DNA from: Sulfobacillus thermotolerans
GTDB taxonomy: Bacteria > Bacillota > Sulfobacillia > Sulfobacillales > Sulfobacillaceae
Assembly (NCBI GenBank): GCA_002951815.1
Contig: CP019454.1
Location: forward strand, 558,001 to 622,000
Reading direction: 5' to 3'
Length of the DNA: 64,000 nucleotides
Shown here: positions 19,807 to 28,383 of the stretch, piece by piece
Layout of the letters: each line of letters opens with the position of its first letter
Numbering within the stretch: the first letter of the stretch is position 1
Notes under the pieces: generated by a model
Databases searched by the model: none
The model's input: the letters and a program-made list of their open reading frames with translations, nothing else
What the model was told of the DNA's origin: nothing
Position numbers and translations under genes: made by a program

Positions 19807-21894
19807 ATGAAAGCATCTGAAACAAACCTCTTGAAGTTCCTGCAGGGTCCAAGACAATTCTTAGTTCCTATTTATCAACGGAAATACAGTTGGACAATCC
19901 AACAATGTCACCAGCTATGGAATGACATCATTCGGGCTGCGTCACGTGATGAAATCAAAGGGCATTTTCTTGGCTCCATCGTTTACATAGAGCGTGGACT
20001 GTACCACATTTCGACAGTCCCTCAGTTACTTGTCATTGATGGACAGCAACGCTTGACAACACTGTCCCTATTGTTGCTTGCGCTGGGTGAAGCCATCGAA
20101 AAGAGTGGTCAGTCGTGCATGATGACGAAGAGGAAGATGCTGAATCACTATCTAGTGAACAATGATGAAGAGAGTGAATGGTATAACAAACTGGTGCTTA
20201 CGCGCAGTGATAAGGACACCCTCATCAGCTTGATTGCAGGCAAGAAACTTCCCGATGAATCATCCAAAAGGATATATGAAAACTATAAGTATTTTGTAGA
20301 CGCGATCAAAAACAGTAACATCAGCCTGGACGATTTATACCAAGGCATCTCGAAACTGATTGTCGTCGATATATCGCTGGATCGCGACCATGATAATCCT
20401 CAACTGATTTTTGAAAGCCTGAATTCCACGGGTCTTGACCTGTCTCAGGCAGACCTTATCCGTAATTTCGTTTTGATGGGAGTGGAACCGAAAGAACAAA
20501 CCGAGCTATACAACGAGTATTGGTATCCTATGGAAAAGAGTTTCGGCAATCTGAGCGATTCTGTTCTTTTTGACCGATTCATGCGCGACTACCTCACTGT
20601 AAGGACTGGACGCATCCCCAATATCCAGCAAGTATATGCAAGTTTTAAGGAATACGTGTATCAGAACAGTCCGCTGAGTGTGAAGCAGATCGTCGAAGAC
20701 CTCTATCGTTTCTCAAAGTATTTTGTCAAGCTGGCATTTCAAACTGAGAAGGACAAGGACATTAATCTAGCACTGCAAGATATCAACACTTTAAAGGTGG
20801 ATGTATCTTATCCGTTCTTACTGGAAGTGTACGATGACTACGAGAGCCATCGGCTTTCAAAATCGGACTTTATTGCGATTTTGAGACTGGTCGAAACCTA
20901 TGTGTTCCGTAGAGGGATTTGTGGAGTACCCACTAACTCGCTGAATAAGACGTTCGCGAACTTAAGCAAGGAAATCGCCAAGGACAACTATTTGGAAAGC
21001 GTATGTGTGGCGTTCTTGCTTAAGGATACGTATAGACGCCTTCCCTCTGATGAGGAGTTCGCAAGGGAATTAGTGGTGAAAGATATCTACAACTTCAGAA
21101 ATCGCAACTACCTGCTTCGGAAGCTCGAAAATTTTAACCGAAAAGAGATTGTGGACATCGAAGCATATACCATCGAACACATCATGCCGCAAAATAACGA
21201 CTTATCGAACGAGTGGCGAAAAGATCTGGGGGAAAGTTGGGAGGAAGTTCACAAGACCTACTTGCACACCCTTGGGAACCTGACCCTCACCAGATACAAC
21301 TCCGAGTTGAGTGACCGACCTTTTAAGGCAAAGCGGGACATGGAAGGGGGCTTTGCCGACAGCCCTTTATGGCTCAATAAGGGGCTTAGGAACTTGGACT
21401 GTTGGAATAAGGCGACTATCGTAGAGCGTGCTCGGTCACTGGCGGATCGGGCATTGCAGGTATGGGAGTATCCCCAACTGTCAGAGGACGTATTATCAAA
21501 GTACAGGAATAAGGGGACTGAAGGCGAGACAGTGACTTACTCGCTTGCAGACTATCCGAACTTGCAAGGGGATATACTGACTCTATTCGAAGAACTGAGC
21601 AAGCGGATCTGTAATCTGGACAGCTCCGTACGAATGGAGGTCAAAAAGCTTTATATTGCCTTTAAGACGACTACGAACTTCGTCGATATTGTTCCGCAAA
21701 AGAGCAAATTGAGATTGTTCTTGAACATGCCATTTGATGAGATGCACGACCCAAAAGGACTTTGCAGGAATGTGGGGAATGTCGGACGGTGGGGCAATGG
21801 AGAAGTGGAGGTAAATACGTCATCCACCGATGAAATCGACGACGTGATGTTCCTCATCAATCAATCATTTGAGAAACATAGGGATGAGGAGTAG
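19807..21894 (+). CDS. Single-chain GmrSD-type restriction protein (DUF262-DUF1524-DUF5655)
   Basis: A 695-aa protein. The N-terminal DUF262 (ParB/Srx-like NTPase) part shows QFLVPIYQRKYSW and LLVIDGQQRLTTLSLL (DGQQR catalytic motif). The DUF1524 HNH nuclease part shows YTIEHIMPQN and LHTLGNLTLTRYNSELSD. The C-terminal about 110 residues (YSLADYPNLQGDILTLFEEL onward) resemble DUF5655. GmrSD enzymes use NTP to cut modified, often glucosylated hydroxymethylcytosine, phage DNA. The ATG at 19807 follows AAAGGAG. All catalytic motifs appear intact. Target modification is not predictable. Confidence 0.88.
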   Translation: MKASETNLLKFLQGPRQFLVPIYQRKYSWTIQQCHQLWNDIIRAASRDEIKGHFLGSIVYIERGLYHISTVPQLLVIDGQQRLTTLSLLLLALGEAIEKSGQSCMMTKRKMLNHYLVNNDEESEWYNKLVLTRSDKDTLISLIAGKKLPDESSKRIYENYKYFVDAIKNSNISLDDLYQGISKLIVVDISLDRDHDNPQLIFESLNSTGLDLSQADLIRNFVLMGVEPKEQTELYNEYWYPMEKSFGNLSDSVLFDRFMRDYLTVRTGRIPNIQQVYASFKEYVYQNSPLSVKQIVEDLYRFSKYFVKLAFQTEKDKDINLALQDINTLKVDVSYPFLLEVYDDYESHRLSKSDFIAILRLVETYVFRRGICGVPTNSLNKTFANLSKEIAKDNYLESVCVAFLLKDTYRRLPSDEEFARELVVKDIYNFRNRNYLLRKLENFNRKEIVDIEAYTIEHIMPQNNDLSNEWRKDLGESWEEVHKTYLHTLGNLTLTRYNSELSDRPFKAKRDMEGGFADSPLWLNKGLRNLDCWNKATIVERARSLADRALQVWEYPQLSEDVLSKYRNKGTEGETVTYSLADYPNLQGDILTLFEELSKRICNLDSSVRMEVKKLYIAFKTTTNFVDIVPQKSKLRLFLNMPFDEMHDPKGLCRNVGNVGRWGNGEVEVNTSSTDEIDDVMFLINQSFEKHRDEE

Positions 21895-22064
21895 ATGAAG
21901 TAAGCGGTGTAAGTTCCCCCAGAGGATACATCACGATGCTGTGTCAATGTTTCAAGTCACCCCGCGAGTATTTATAGTGATTTTGAGCGGCTTGGGGTAT
22001 TCAGGTTACATAGGTTGGAGTCCTTGTGACGATATATCTTCGAAAGGTTCGGTAACCATGAAAG

Positions 22065-22124
22065 TGTGACATGAAATTCTTGTTGTACTAGGTATTTTTC
22101 ATACAACAAGACACTCATGTCACA
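22065..22124. repeat. 60-nt cruciform abutting the rep stop codon
   Basis: The outer arms TGTGACATGA (22065-22074) and TCATGTCACA (22115-22124) are perfect complements. Inner arms TCTTGTTGTA (22078-22087) and TACAACAAGA (22102-22111) are also perfect, with 3-base internal mismatches and a 14-base loop. No T-run follows on either strand. It overlaps the last codons of the Rep gene, so it may be an origin, a single-strand initiation site or a transcription barrier. Confidence 0.85.
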
Positions 22125-23479
22125 CCTGATGGGCTCAGCAATCGAATAACCTGTCGCCGGCTGATTCCCACTTGTCTTGCGATGGTGGATTTATTATATC
22201 CCAAAGCCGAAAGTGTCTGCACTTCCGACCGATGGGCAGAGGCTGCGGCTTCTCGTGATGGCTTACCATGCTTGGCACGTGCGTGTTTCTTTCGTTCGCG
22301 GTCCCGTCTTCGACGTTCCTCAGGACCGATGATGGTGGTCATCTGCCGTTGTTCTTCTGCCGTAATATCTAGCCGATCAATGAGTGTTTCATTTTTTAGG
22401 CGATATAGTGGGGCAAACTCGTGGCCCTTCCATTCCACCGTTTCTCCGGCTTTGTGTTTTTGGACCGTTTGGATGACAGCCTGTAACCGATTGGCCAGTT
22501 CTTCTTCGTCCCAATCACTCAAAGACTGCACGAGTTCCTTCATCGCCGATGCAATATCGTCCTCTCCCAAATGGCTCAGGGCTACACCCAGCAGAAAGAA
22601 ATAACGGTCTCGCTCTCCGTGAGGGAGATATTCGCCATATCGCGTCACAATCAAGTGGAGAATGTCCTTCGCCACGGCTTGATACCGTGTCTCCACGGTA
22701 AAGTTACGGAGCCAATCCGGTTTACGCCGTCGTGTTGAAGGGGTTTTCCTGTTGGACGTAGCTTGTGGTGTCTTGTGGGACTCGTGCCGACCTAGGATGG
22801 CGTATTCGAGACTTTCGAAGTCCCAGCGAGTCTGCCAATAATAGTTGGCGGCATGGGGAAGGGCCGCAGTCCATGAAGCTTCCCAATGCGCCGCAATCTG
22901 TTCTAAGACGGCGGGCCTGTGACCCGTCTTGCTATTGGTGGCACCAACGAGGCGGACACATCGGGCGACATCCACCGCACTGGGATCAGCACCTAAGGAA
23001 CTTAGGGTCTTCCGTAGGTGTTTGATGACGTTTTGCCACCGTGGCAGCATGGTGGGTAGAATGGGATCAATACGCCAAAGGAGCCACATCCCGTTCCCCG
23101 ATGTTTGGGCAAACGTCGGGAGGGGAATCTGGGCATGGGTGAGCACCTTCACGGCTTCTGCTAGTACGGCCTCGGGGCTTGCCTGTTGCCACTGGGGCTT
23201 GGTGTGATAGTCTAAATCGACCCATATCGCATTAAGTTCCCGAAGATTTTTGGATTGACGAGGCCCGTTAAAACGGTTGAGTGTGATTACCATATCAAGA
23301 TGGTTCGAATACTGTGTCAAAACCTGCGGAATTGCGGAGACGGCCTGGGTATCCCAAGCCTTCGAATTGTTGCCGTTTTCCATCATACCAAAGGTTACGT
23401 AGCCAGAATACTCCCCGTGGAGCCATAGCGCATAATCCACGGGCTGTTGAATGTGGGACATGGAGGGAAGATTGACCAT
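22115..23479 (-). CDS. Primase-polymerase (AEP)-type replication protein with C-terminal HTH
   Basis: A 454-aa protein. Its first half has AEP primase motifs: LNAIWVDLDYH (DxD metal site, about residue 100), TSGNGMWLLWRI (about 150), and DPSAVDVARCVRLVGATNSK (about 190-210), as in Rep/RepB primases of plasmids. The middle is helical (HLIVTRYGEYLPHGERDRYF). The last about 50 residues form an HTH (LSALGYNKSTIARQVGISRR). The ATG at 23479 has AAGGAAAGG 11 bases upstream; an earlier ATG at 23554 has a poorly spaced site. It probably replicates the excised element. Confidence 0.82.
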   Translation of the reverse strand: MVNLPSMSHIQQPVDYALWLHGEYSGYVTFGMMENGNNSKAWDTQAVSAIPQVLTQYSNHLDMVITLNRFNGPRQSKNLRELNAIWVDLDYHTKPQWQQASPEAVLAEAVKVLTHAQIPLPTFAQTSGNGMWLLWRIDPILPTMLPRWQNVIKHLRKTLSSLGADPSAVDVARCVRLVGATNSKTGHRPAVLEQIAAHWEASWTAALPHAANYYWQTRWDFESLEYAILGRHESHKTPQATSNRKTPSTRRRKPDWLRNFTVETRYQAVAKDILHLIVTRYGEYLPHGERDRYFFLLGVALSHLGEDDIASAMKELVQSLSDWDEEELANRLQAVIQTVQKHKAGETVEWKGHEFAPLYRLKNETLIDRLDITAEEQRQMTTIIGPEERRRRDRERKKHARAKHGKPSREAAASAHRSEVQTLSALGYNKSTIARQVGISRRQVIRLLSPSGVT

Positions 23480-23584
23480 GTTGACGCCATCCTTTCCTTG
23501 GAGAATTGTCGTGTTCGGAAAATAAAAAGAGCCATCGCATGAGACGGCTCTCATTTCCTGCGTTAAGGGGTGAAACTAATGGGT

Positions 23585-23743
23585 CTAATGGTTAGGCGGT
23601 CCCTGAGTTCTCGCAAGTCCAGCTTGGAGCAGTTGGACAAACGCCTGATTTTGCGAGGCTCTATGGTCATCGGCAAACTGCTTTACGGCGGCCACGATGG
23701 GGACGGGGATTCGTAAGGTCACGTTATTCACGGCTTCGCGCAT
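23585..23743 (-). CDS. Small ribbon-helix-helix-like protein
   Basis: A 52-aa protein, MREAVNNVTLRIPVPIVAAV..., with one short strand (NVTLRIP) and two helices, the layout of CopG/Arc ribbon-helix-helix DNA-binding proteins. The ATG at 23743 is chosen because AAGGAGG lies 10 bases upstream. It is directly upstream of rep in the same direction, as copy-control repressors of plasmids often are. Regulation of rep is inferred. Confidence 0.6.
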   Translation of the reverse strand: MREAVNNVTLRIPVPIVAAVKQFADDHRASQNQAFVQLLQAGLARTQGPPNH

Positions 23744-24281
23744 TCGATGATATCCTCCTTTTTCATAGAAATCGCGCCATAAGCGTGTAGAAGCCCCGAT
23801 AGTGTCCAATAGGGGTTGATGGCCTCGCTGTATACGGACATGCGTGGGGAGGGGCTTCTAGACCCGTTCTAGACAACAGATTCGGGTTAACAAGGGTTAG
23901 CCCCCGATTAGAAGGTCCTTAAAGAATACCCGGACACCATCTGATGAGGGGCGATGACGCTTCCAGTGCGTTAACATGGCCGCACCTGAGAGTACTGATA
24001 TATGATCCTATACTATTATCCGCGAAATCAGGTAAAAAGCAGGATCATTCAAAGCGACTCACCATGAAAATTTTAGTGGGTAGTATAAAAGGTGTCCCTG
24101 CCCCCATGCTAAAAATTATCCGTGTACTTGGCGTTTGACCGCAAATCCACAATGTGTCCCGACTTTTTAAAGCCCCTTAGCAGGACCGTTTGACGGCCAA
24201 ATGCCGTGAAGGGGGCCTCACAATTCATCGGGCGACATCTGTTTGAGATGGCCAACGGCGTAAGATTCGCGTCACATTTTT
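23744..24281. other. Non-coding right end of the element
   Basis: No supported gene. GTTAACAAGGGTTAGCCCCC near 23886 and other short repeats are present. The stretch lies between the rep operon start and the attR arm sites, so rep promoter and origin sequences may be here. Confidence 0.4.
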
Positions 24282-24300
24282 GTGTGCCAAATGTGTGCCA
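24282..24300 (+). promoter_or_regulatory. Candidate right integrase arm site
   Basis: TGTGTGCCAAATGTGTGCC is a direct repeat of TGTGTGCC spaced by 11 bases. It is identical, inverted, to 5288-5306 and closely matches 4105-4123. It lies 128 bases inside the attR core. Together the sites suit the P and P' arms of an attP. Confidence 0.6.
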
Positions 24301-24331
24301 ACTCAGCCAAACCGGGCCAAATTCGGCCAAT
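24287..24331 (+). repeat. Five phased GCCAA repeats
   Basis: GCCAA occurs at 24287, 24298, 24307, 24317 and 24327, spaced 9-11 bases, about one helical turn. The array overlaps the right arm site and extends toward attR. It may bind integrase, excisionase or a bending protein in phase. Confidence 0.6.
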
Positions 24332-24427
24332 CATGGGGTCAAAGCCAATGTCTCGAAAGCCTTAGAGAATCACACTCTGACCCACTCTGCCTCACTTACT
24401 CCAACACATCCATCCAGCGCCTTTTGA

Positions 24428-24474
24428 GACTTCTAATCCCGGCGTCGCAGGTTCGAATCCTGCCGGGGACACCA
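24428..24474 (+). repeat. attR core, 47-bp copy of the tRNA-Arg 3' end
   Basis: Identical to 3990-4036. The 5' part of a tRNA is absent before it, so this is not a functional tRNA gene but the displaced original 3' end of tRNA-Arg. Confidence 0.93.
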
Positions 24475-24482
24475 TCACAAAG

Positions 24483-24509
24483 CCGCATCCCACAAGGGAT
24501 TGCGGGTTT
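24483..24509 (+). terminator. Original chromosomal tRNA-Arg terminator
   Basis: CCGCATCCC pairs with GGGATTGCGG (one bulged T) around an ACAA loop and is followed by GTTTTTTATTTT. It lies 9 bases beyond attR, where the native tRNA-Arg terminator should be after insertion. Confidence 0.75.
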
Positions 24510-24871
24510 TTTATTTTGCGTAGTGCAGCTAAAAATGGCTTGCGGGCCGCAGGAAAACCACGTGACGTTTCGGGCCGCAATACAGCGTAACCAGACGGAA
24601 CAAAAGCCGCCCCGGAGTGTGCCGGAGCGTCTCGCCGCGCATGGACTGAAATTGGCTATCTTTTTTCAGCCCAATTTGGACAATTTACCGAAATATCGCT
24701 ATTGGATATTGCTTTATCTTGTGAAACATTGTACCATCCAATAGAGGGAACAATCAGACATTATCCTGAGTCTAAACACTGCAGTGATCAAGCCGTTCCC
24801 TCCACTTGCATTGGTGACTTCTTTCTATTTATTTAGCTACTGGATAAATTTTAGGCGGGAGAAGATCAAAG
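24510..24871. other. Spacer between attR and the murein-recovery operon
   Basis: No supported gene in about 360 bases. The promoter of the RpiR-type regulator and any operator for it should be here, but I see no clear palindrome or -35/-10 pair. Confidence 0.4.
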
Positions 24872-25726
24872 ATGCCGGTAAGCGGTGCTTTGGACCGAAT
24901 CAGACAGAATTTAGATCGGTTGCCTCCTGGAGAGGTTCGGATCGCTCAGTGGATTCTCGATCACTCCGCCAAGTTGCCTACGATGACTGTGCGGGAACTC
25001 GCTGCTCACAGTCAGGGTTCCCAAGCGGCCGTGATGCGATTGTGTGATTCACTGCAATTCGGTAGTTTTATGAATTTGAAAATGAGCATTGTCGCAGACC
25101 TTAGTCAAAATCCTGTTGAAGAGCCGTTTATGGAAATCGATCCTGAGAGCGACTTTCATGCGGTGATGCTAGGGTTAGAAAGTAGCCTTGTTCGCTCTGT
25201 GCAAAATACCCTCCGCGGTGTTCATGAAGATATATTGCGGAATGTGACCCAATACATTGTGAACAGTCATCGCATAGTATTGTTTGGCTCAGGGGCGTCG
25301 TCCGTCGCGGCAGAAGATCTTACTCAAAAACTTCAACGACTTGGTTTGACAGCATGGCATACTGTTGATTTTCACTCGAGTGCGACCCTCTTGTCCTTAT
25401 TTGGACCCGATGATGTCCTATTAATAATCAGTTATTCGGGACATACGACAGACGGTGTCGAGCTTGCCCGGATGGTGCATGATCATCAGGGTATTGTTGT
25501 TGCAATTAGCGCGTACGGGTATTCGCCCTTGAGTGAACAAGCCGATATCATTCTGCCGGTGGTAGCGCAAGAAGCGCGGGCTCGGGTGGGTGCTACCGCG
25601 TCACTGGTTGCCTCGTTAGCTGTAGTCAATGCGTTGTTGTTATACATCGTCAATGCATATCCCCAGACAGTCGTAGGACCGTTACAGTTAACTCGAAAAG
25701 GTGTGGAAGCACACCAAATAGAGTGA
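24872..25726 (+). CDS. MurR/RpiR-family regulator
   Basis: A 284-aa regulator. The N-terminal HTH_6 domain (LPPGEVRIAQWILDHSAKLP, then LAAHSQGSQAAVMRLCDSLQ) binds DNA. The C-terminal SIS domain (IVLFGSGASSVAAEDLTQKL, then LLIISYSGHTTDGVELARMV) binds a phosphosugar. Its place in front of murQ and anmK suggests it responds to MurNAc-6-phosphate like MurR, but this is inferred from context. It precedes the transport genes by 45 bases and is probably the first gene of the operon. Confidence 0.87.
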   Translation: MPVSGALDRIRQNLDRLPPGEVRIAQWILDHSAKLPTMTVRELAAHSQGSQAAVMRLCDSLQFGSFMNLKMSIVADLSQNPVEEPFMEIDPESDFHAVMLGLESSLVRSVQNTLRGVHEDILRNVTQYIVNSHRIVLFGSGASSVAAEDLTQKLQRLGLTAWHTVDFHSSATLLSLFGPDDVLLIISYSGHTTDGVELARMVHDHQGIVVAISAYGYSPLSEQADIILPVVAQEARARVGATASLVASLAVVNALLLYIVNAYPQTVVGPLQLTRKGVEAHQIE

Positions 25727-25771
25727 AATTCTAAGTGGTAAACGCAGATATCGAAAAGGAGGCTCCTATCT

Positions 25772-27352
25772 ATGCAATATCGACGACTTGCCTTACTTGC
25801 CGCGGTAGCAAGCATGAGTTTGTCCCTTGCTGCTTGTGGTTCTACAACCTCCGGTGCGCCCTCTAATAATACAGCGGGACCAAATACACCGGTAGTTGGG
25901 GGAACGTTAACCATTGGAATGAAGGGTGATGCGTTAACTCTGGATCCAATGCTGACAACCGACGAATATTCTAAGCCGGTAGAATCGTTATTATATAATA
26001 GCTTGGTTAAGCTTGGGCCGGACCAGCAAGTGGAGCCGGACTTGGCGTCGCACTGGACTGTGTCGTCCAATGGTTTGGTATACACGTTTGACTTGCGTAA
26101 AAACGTGGCGTTTCAGACAGGTGGGGATATGACGGCGGCTGACGTCGTTTATAGTTTTAACCGAATTATGTCGCCCAAGCTTGCTTCTCCATGGGCTTCA
26201 TTCTTTCAGTCGGTTAAGAATGTTGTAGCCCTGAATGATAATACTGTTCGGGTGACATTAAATCAGCCGGACGCGGCCTTCCTCCCTGTGGTTGCCAGTT
26301 TTCTAGTTATTATGAACCCGACCTTCGTCAATGCGCACGACGGCAATCTGCAACGCGTCGAGGACGGTACGGGTCCTTATATCTTGAAGAAGTGGATACC
26401 GAACGAGTCCATTACACTCGTAAGAAATCCACATTACTTTATCCATGGGAAACCATATTTTAAAGAAATAGTCTTTCAGATTATCCCGTCGACAAACGCG
26501 CGCATTGCTGCGTTACAAAGTGGACAGATTCAATTCGCAGAGTTTCTCGATCCTGACCACTTTGCTCAGTTAGATAATATGGCTGCATCGCATAAGATCG
26601 TGGCAGAAAAATATTTGAGTTCTGAATACCATATGTTTGGGTTTAATACTACTTGGGGCCCTTTTAAACATCAAAAAGTTCGTCTGGCCTTTAGTTACGC
26701 CATAAATCGATCCCAGATTCTCGAGAGCGCAGGATTTGGACAAGGCACCGTGACAGGTATCTTGACCCCGGCATTGAGTCGGTGGGCTATCCCGACTTCA
26801 GAATATCCCTCCTATACCCAAAATATCGAAAAAGCCAAGAAGTTGCTGGCGGAAGCAGGCTACCCACACGGGTTCACTTTTACTATTATGGCGCCGCCGT
26901 CTTTTCCGATTGATGAGTCTTCGGCTGTTATCATCTCCGATCAATTAAAAGCAATAGGCGTAACCGCCAAAGTCGTTCCTACTGAGTGGGGCACGTATGT
27001 CAATAATTGGGTCAAGCATGATTTTGAAAGCTTCACGGGTGAAAATGGGGATTGGACTGACCCGGATTTGGCAATGTATGCTGCCCTACACACCGGCGGA
27101 TCAACCAACGCATTTCAGTTTAGTAACTCTCAAGTCAATACGTTGTTACAAGAAGGCCAGGCTACTCAAAATTTTTCTCAGCGCCACCAAATTTATGATC
27201 AGCTCCAAAAACTGGTTGTCGAACAGTCACCCATGTTGTACACGTTCGCGGGGTATGACCTCTTTGGCATAAGCCCGTCTGTGAAGGGATATGTTCATGT
27301 TCCGGGTAATGCATTTCAAACACTAGCGTCCGCCTGGTATGCCAAACCTTAA
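25772..27352 (+). CDS. Dpp/Opp-family solute-binding lipoprotein
   Basis: A 526-aa SBP_bac_5 protein. It has a lipoprotein signal (RLALLAAVASMSLSLAACGS; lipobox LAAC), a Ser/Thr/Asn/Pro linker, and the family body: TLTIGMKGDALTLDPM, YTFDLRKNVAFQTGGDMTAA (DVVYSFNR), GTGPYILKKW, and RLAFSYAINR. AAAAGGAGG is well placed before the ATG. It should capture the substrate outside the membrane for the two permeases that follow. In this operon a muropeptide or anhydro-amino-sugar ligand is likely. Confidence 0.9.
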   Translation: MQYRRLALLAAVASMSLSLAACGSTTSGAPSNNTAGPNTPVVGGTLTIGMKGDALTLDPMLTTDEYSKPVESLLYNSLVKLGPDQQVEPDLASHWTVSSNGLVYTFDLRKNVAFQTGGDMTAADVVYSFNRIMSPKLASPWASFFQSVKNVVALNDNTVRVTLNQPDAAFLPVVASFLVIMNPTFVNAHDGNLQRVEDGTGPYILKKWIPNESITLVRNPHYFIHGKPYFKEIVFQIIPSTNARIAALQSGQIQFAEFLDPDHFAQLDNMAASHKIVAEKYLSSEYHMFGFNTTWGPFKHQKVRLAFSYAINRSQILESAGFGQGTVTGILTPALSRWAIPTSEYPSYTQNIEKAKKLLAEAGYPHGFTFTIMAPPSFPIDESSAVIISDQLKAIGVTAKVVPTEWGTYVNNWVKHDFESFTGENGDWTDPDLAMYAALHTGGSTNAFQFSNSQVNTLLQEGQATQNFSQRHQIYDQLQKLVVEQSPMLYTFAGYDLFGISPSVKGYVHVPGNAFQTLASAWYAKP

Positions 27353-27416
27353 CGGTCAATTCGTTGGGTTAATCACTGAATTTGTTCGGACTCCTAGAGG
27401 AGGGAGATAAGTTATC

Positions 27417-28367
27417 ATGCGTCAATACATCGTACGACGAATGCTAATGACCGTGCCTACATTGCTAGGAGTCACTATCGTGGCGTTTTTGATGATTCAT
27501 CTCATTCCCGGGAATATTGTGCAGGTGATGCTCGGAACCCGTACGGATGTCACGCCGCACCAAGTGCAACAATTATATCAGCTTTACGGGTTGAACCAGC
27601 CGTTGTATGTTCAATACTGGCGTTGGTTAATGCAATTGCTTCAAGGAAATTTAGGATTTTCATTGCGAACGGGATTGCCGATATCTTCTCTCATTAGTCA
27701 ATCGTTTGGCGTAACTGCGGAGCTTGCGGTTGGGGCATTAATATTAGCGGTGGCGGTGGCGGTACCTCTCGGCACGATTGCAGCACTGTACAAGAAGACC
27801 ATCTGGGATTATCTTGCAAGAGGATTCGCCATGTTTGGTCTTGTCATACCGAACTTCTGGCTAGGTGCAATGCTGGTAATGCTCACGTCGATATATTTAC
27901 CTGTCTTATCGGTCTTTAATTATGTGCCGTTCTTGACGAATCCTCTATTAAATATTAGGGACATGATTGTGCCCATCTTTGCCTTAGCATTATCACTAAC
28001 GGCAATCATTACCCGAATGACGCGGGCAGCCGTATTAGAGACTATGCAGTTTGATCATGTGCGAACGGCACGGGCAAAGGGATTAAGGCAGTTTACTGTG
28101 AATATGAAGCATGTACTGCGCAATAGTTTAATTCCCATTACCACGATTGTGGGATTACAGTTTGGCTACCTCTTGGGTGGAGCCATAATTATCGAAAATG
28201 TCTTTTCGTTACCGGGAATGGGGCGTTTAATTGTTGATGCGATCAATCAACGGGACTATCCTGTGGTGCAATCGTCAGTCCTGTTCGTGTCGGCTATCTT
28301 TGTGTTAATCAACCTGGTGGTGGATATCTCCTATGGCTTTATTAACCCGCAAATTCGATACCAATAA
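27417..28367 (+). CDS. Dpp/Opp-family ABC permease, DppB type
   Basis: A 316-aa permease with six predicted transmembrane helices. The N-terminus is RRMLMTVPTLLGVTIVAFLM; the EAA loop is visible at TARAKGLRQFTVNMKHVLRN; and the end is VNLVVDISYGFINPQIRY, all typical of DppB. GAGGAGG lies upstream of the ATG. It pairs with the following DppC-type protein. Confidence 0.92.
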   Translation: MRQYIVRRMLMTVPTLLGVTIVAFLMIHLIPGNIVQVMLGTRTDVTPHQVQQLYQLYGLNQPLYVQYWRWLMQLLQGNLGFSLRTGLPISSLISQSFGVTAELAVGALILAVAVAVPLGTIAALYKKTIWDYLARGFAMFGLVIPNFWLGAMLVMLTSIYLPVLSVFNYVPFLTNPLLNIRDMIVPIFALALSLTAIITRMTRAAVLETMQFDHVRTARAKGLRQFTVNMKHVLRNSLIPITTIVGLQFGYLLGGAIIIENVFSLPGMGRLIVDAINQRDYPVVQSSVLFVSAIFVLINLVVDISYGFINPQIRYQ

Positions 28368-28383
28368 TAAGACTGAGCGGCAA

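Noticed and set aside
22182-23207. Plus-strand ORFs opposite rep
   Set aside because: They are shadows of the Rep gene, whose conserved motifs are on the minus strand.
24428-24474. Second tRNA-Arg gene
   Set aside because: Only the 3' 47 bases are present; the acceptor 5' strand and D-arm are missing, so it is the attR core.
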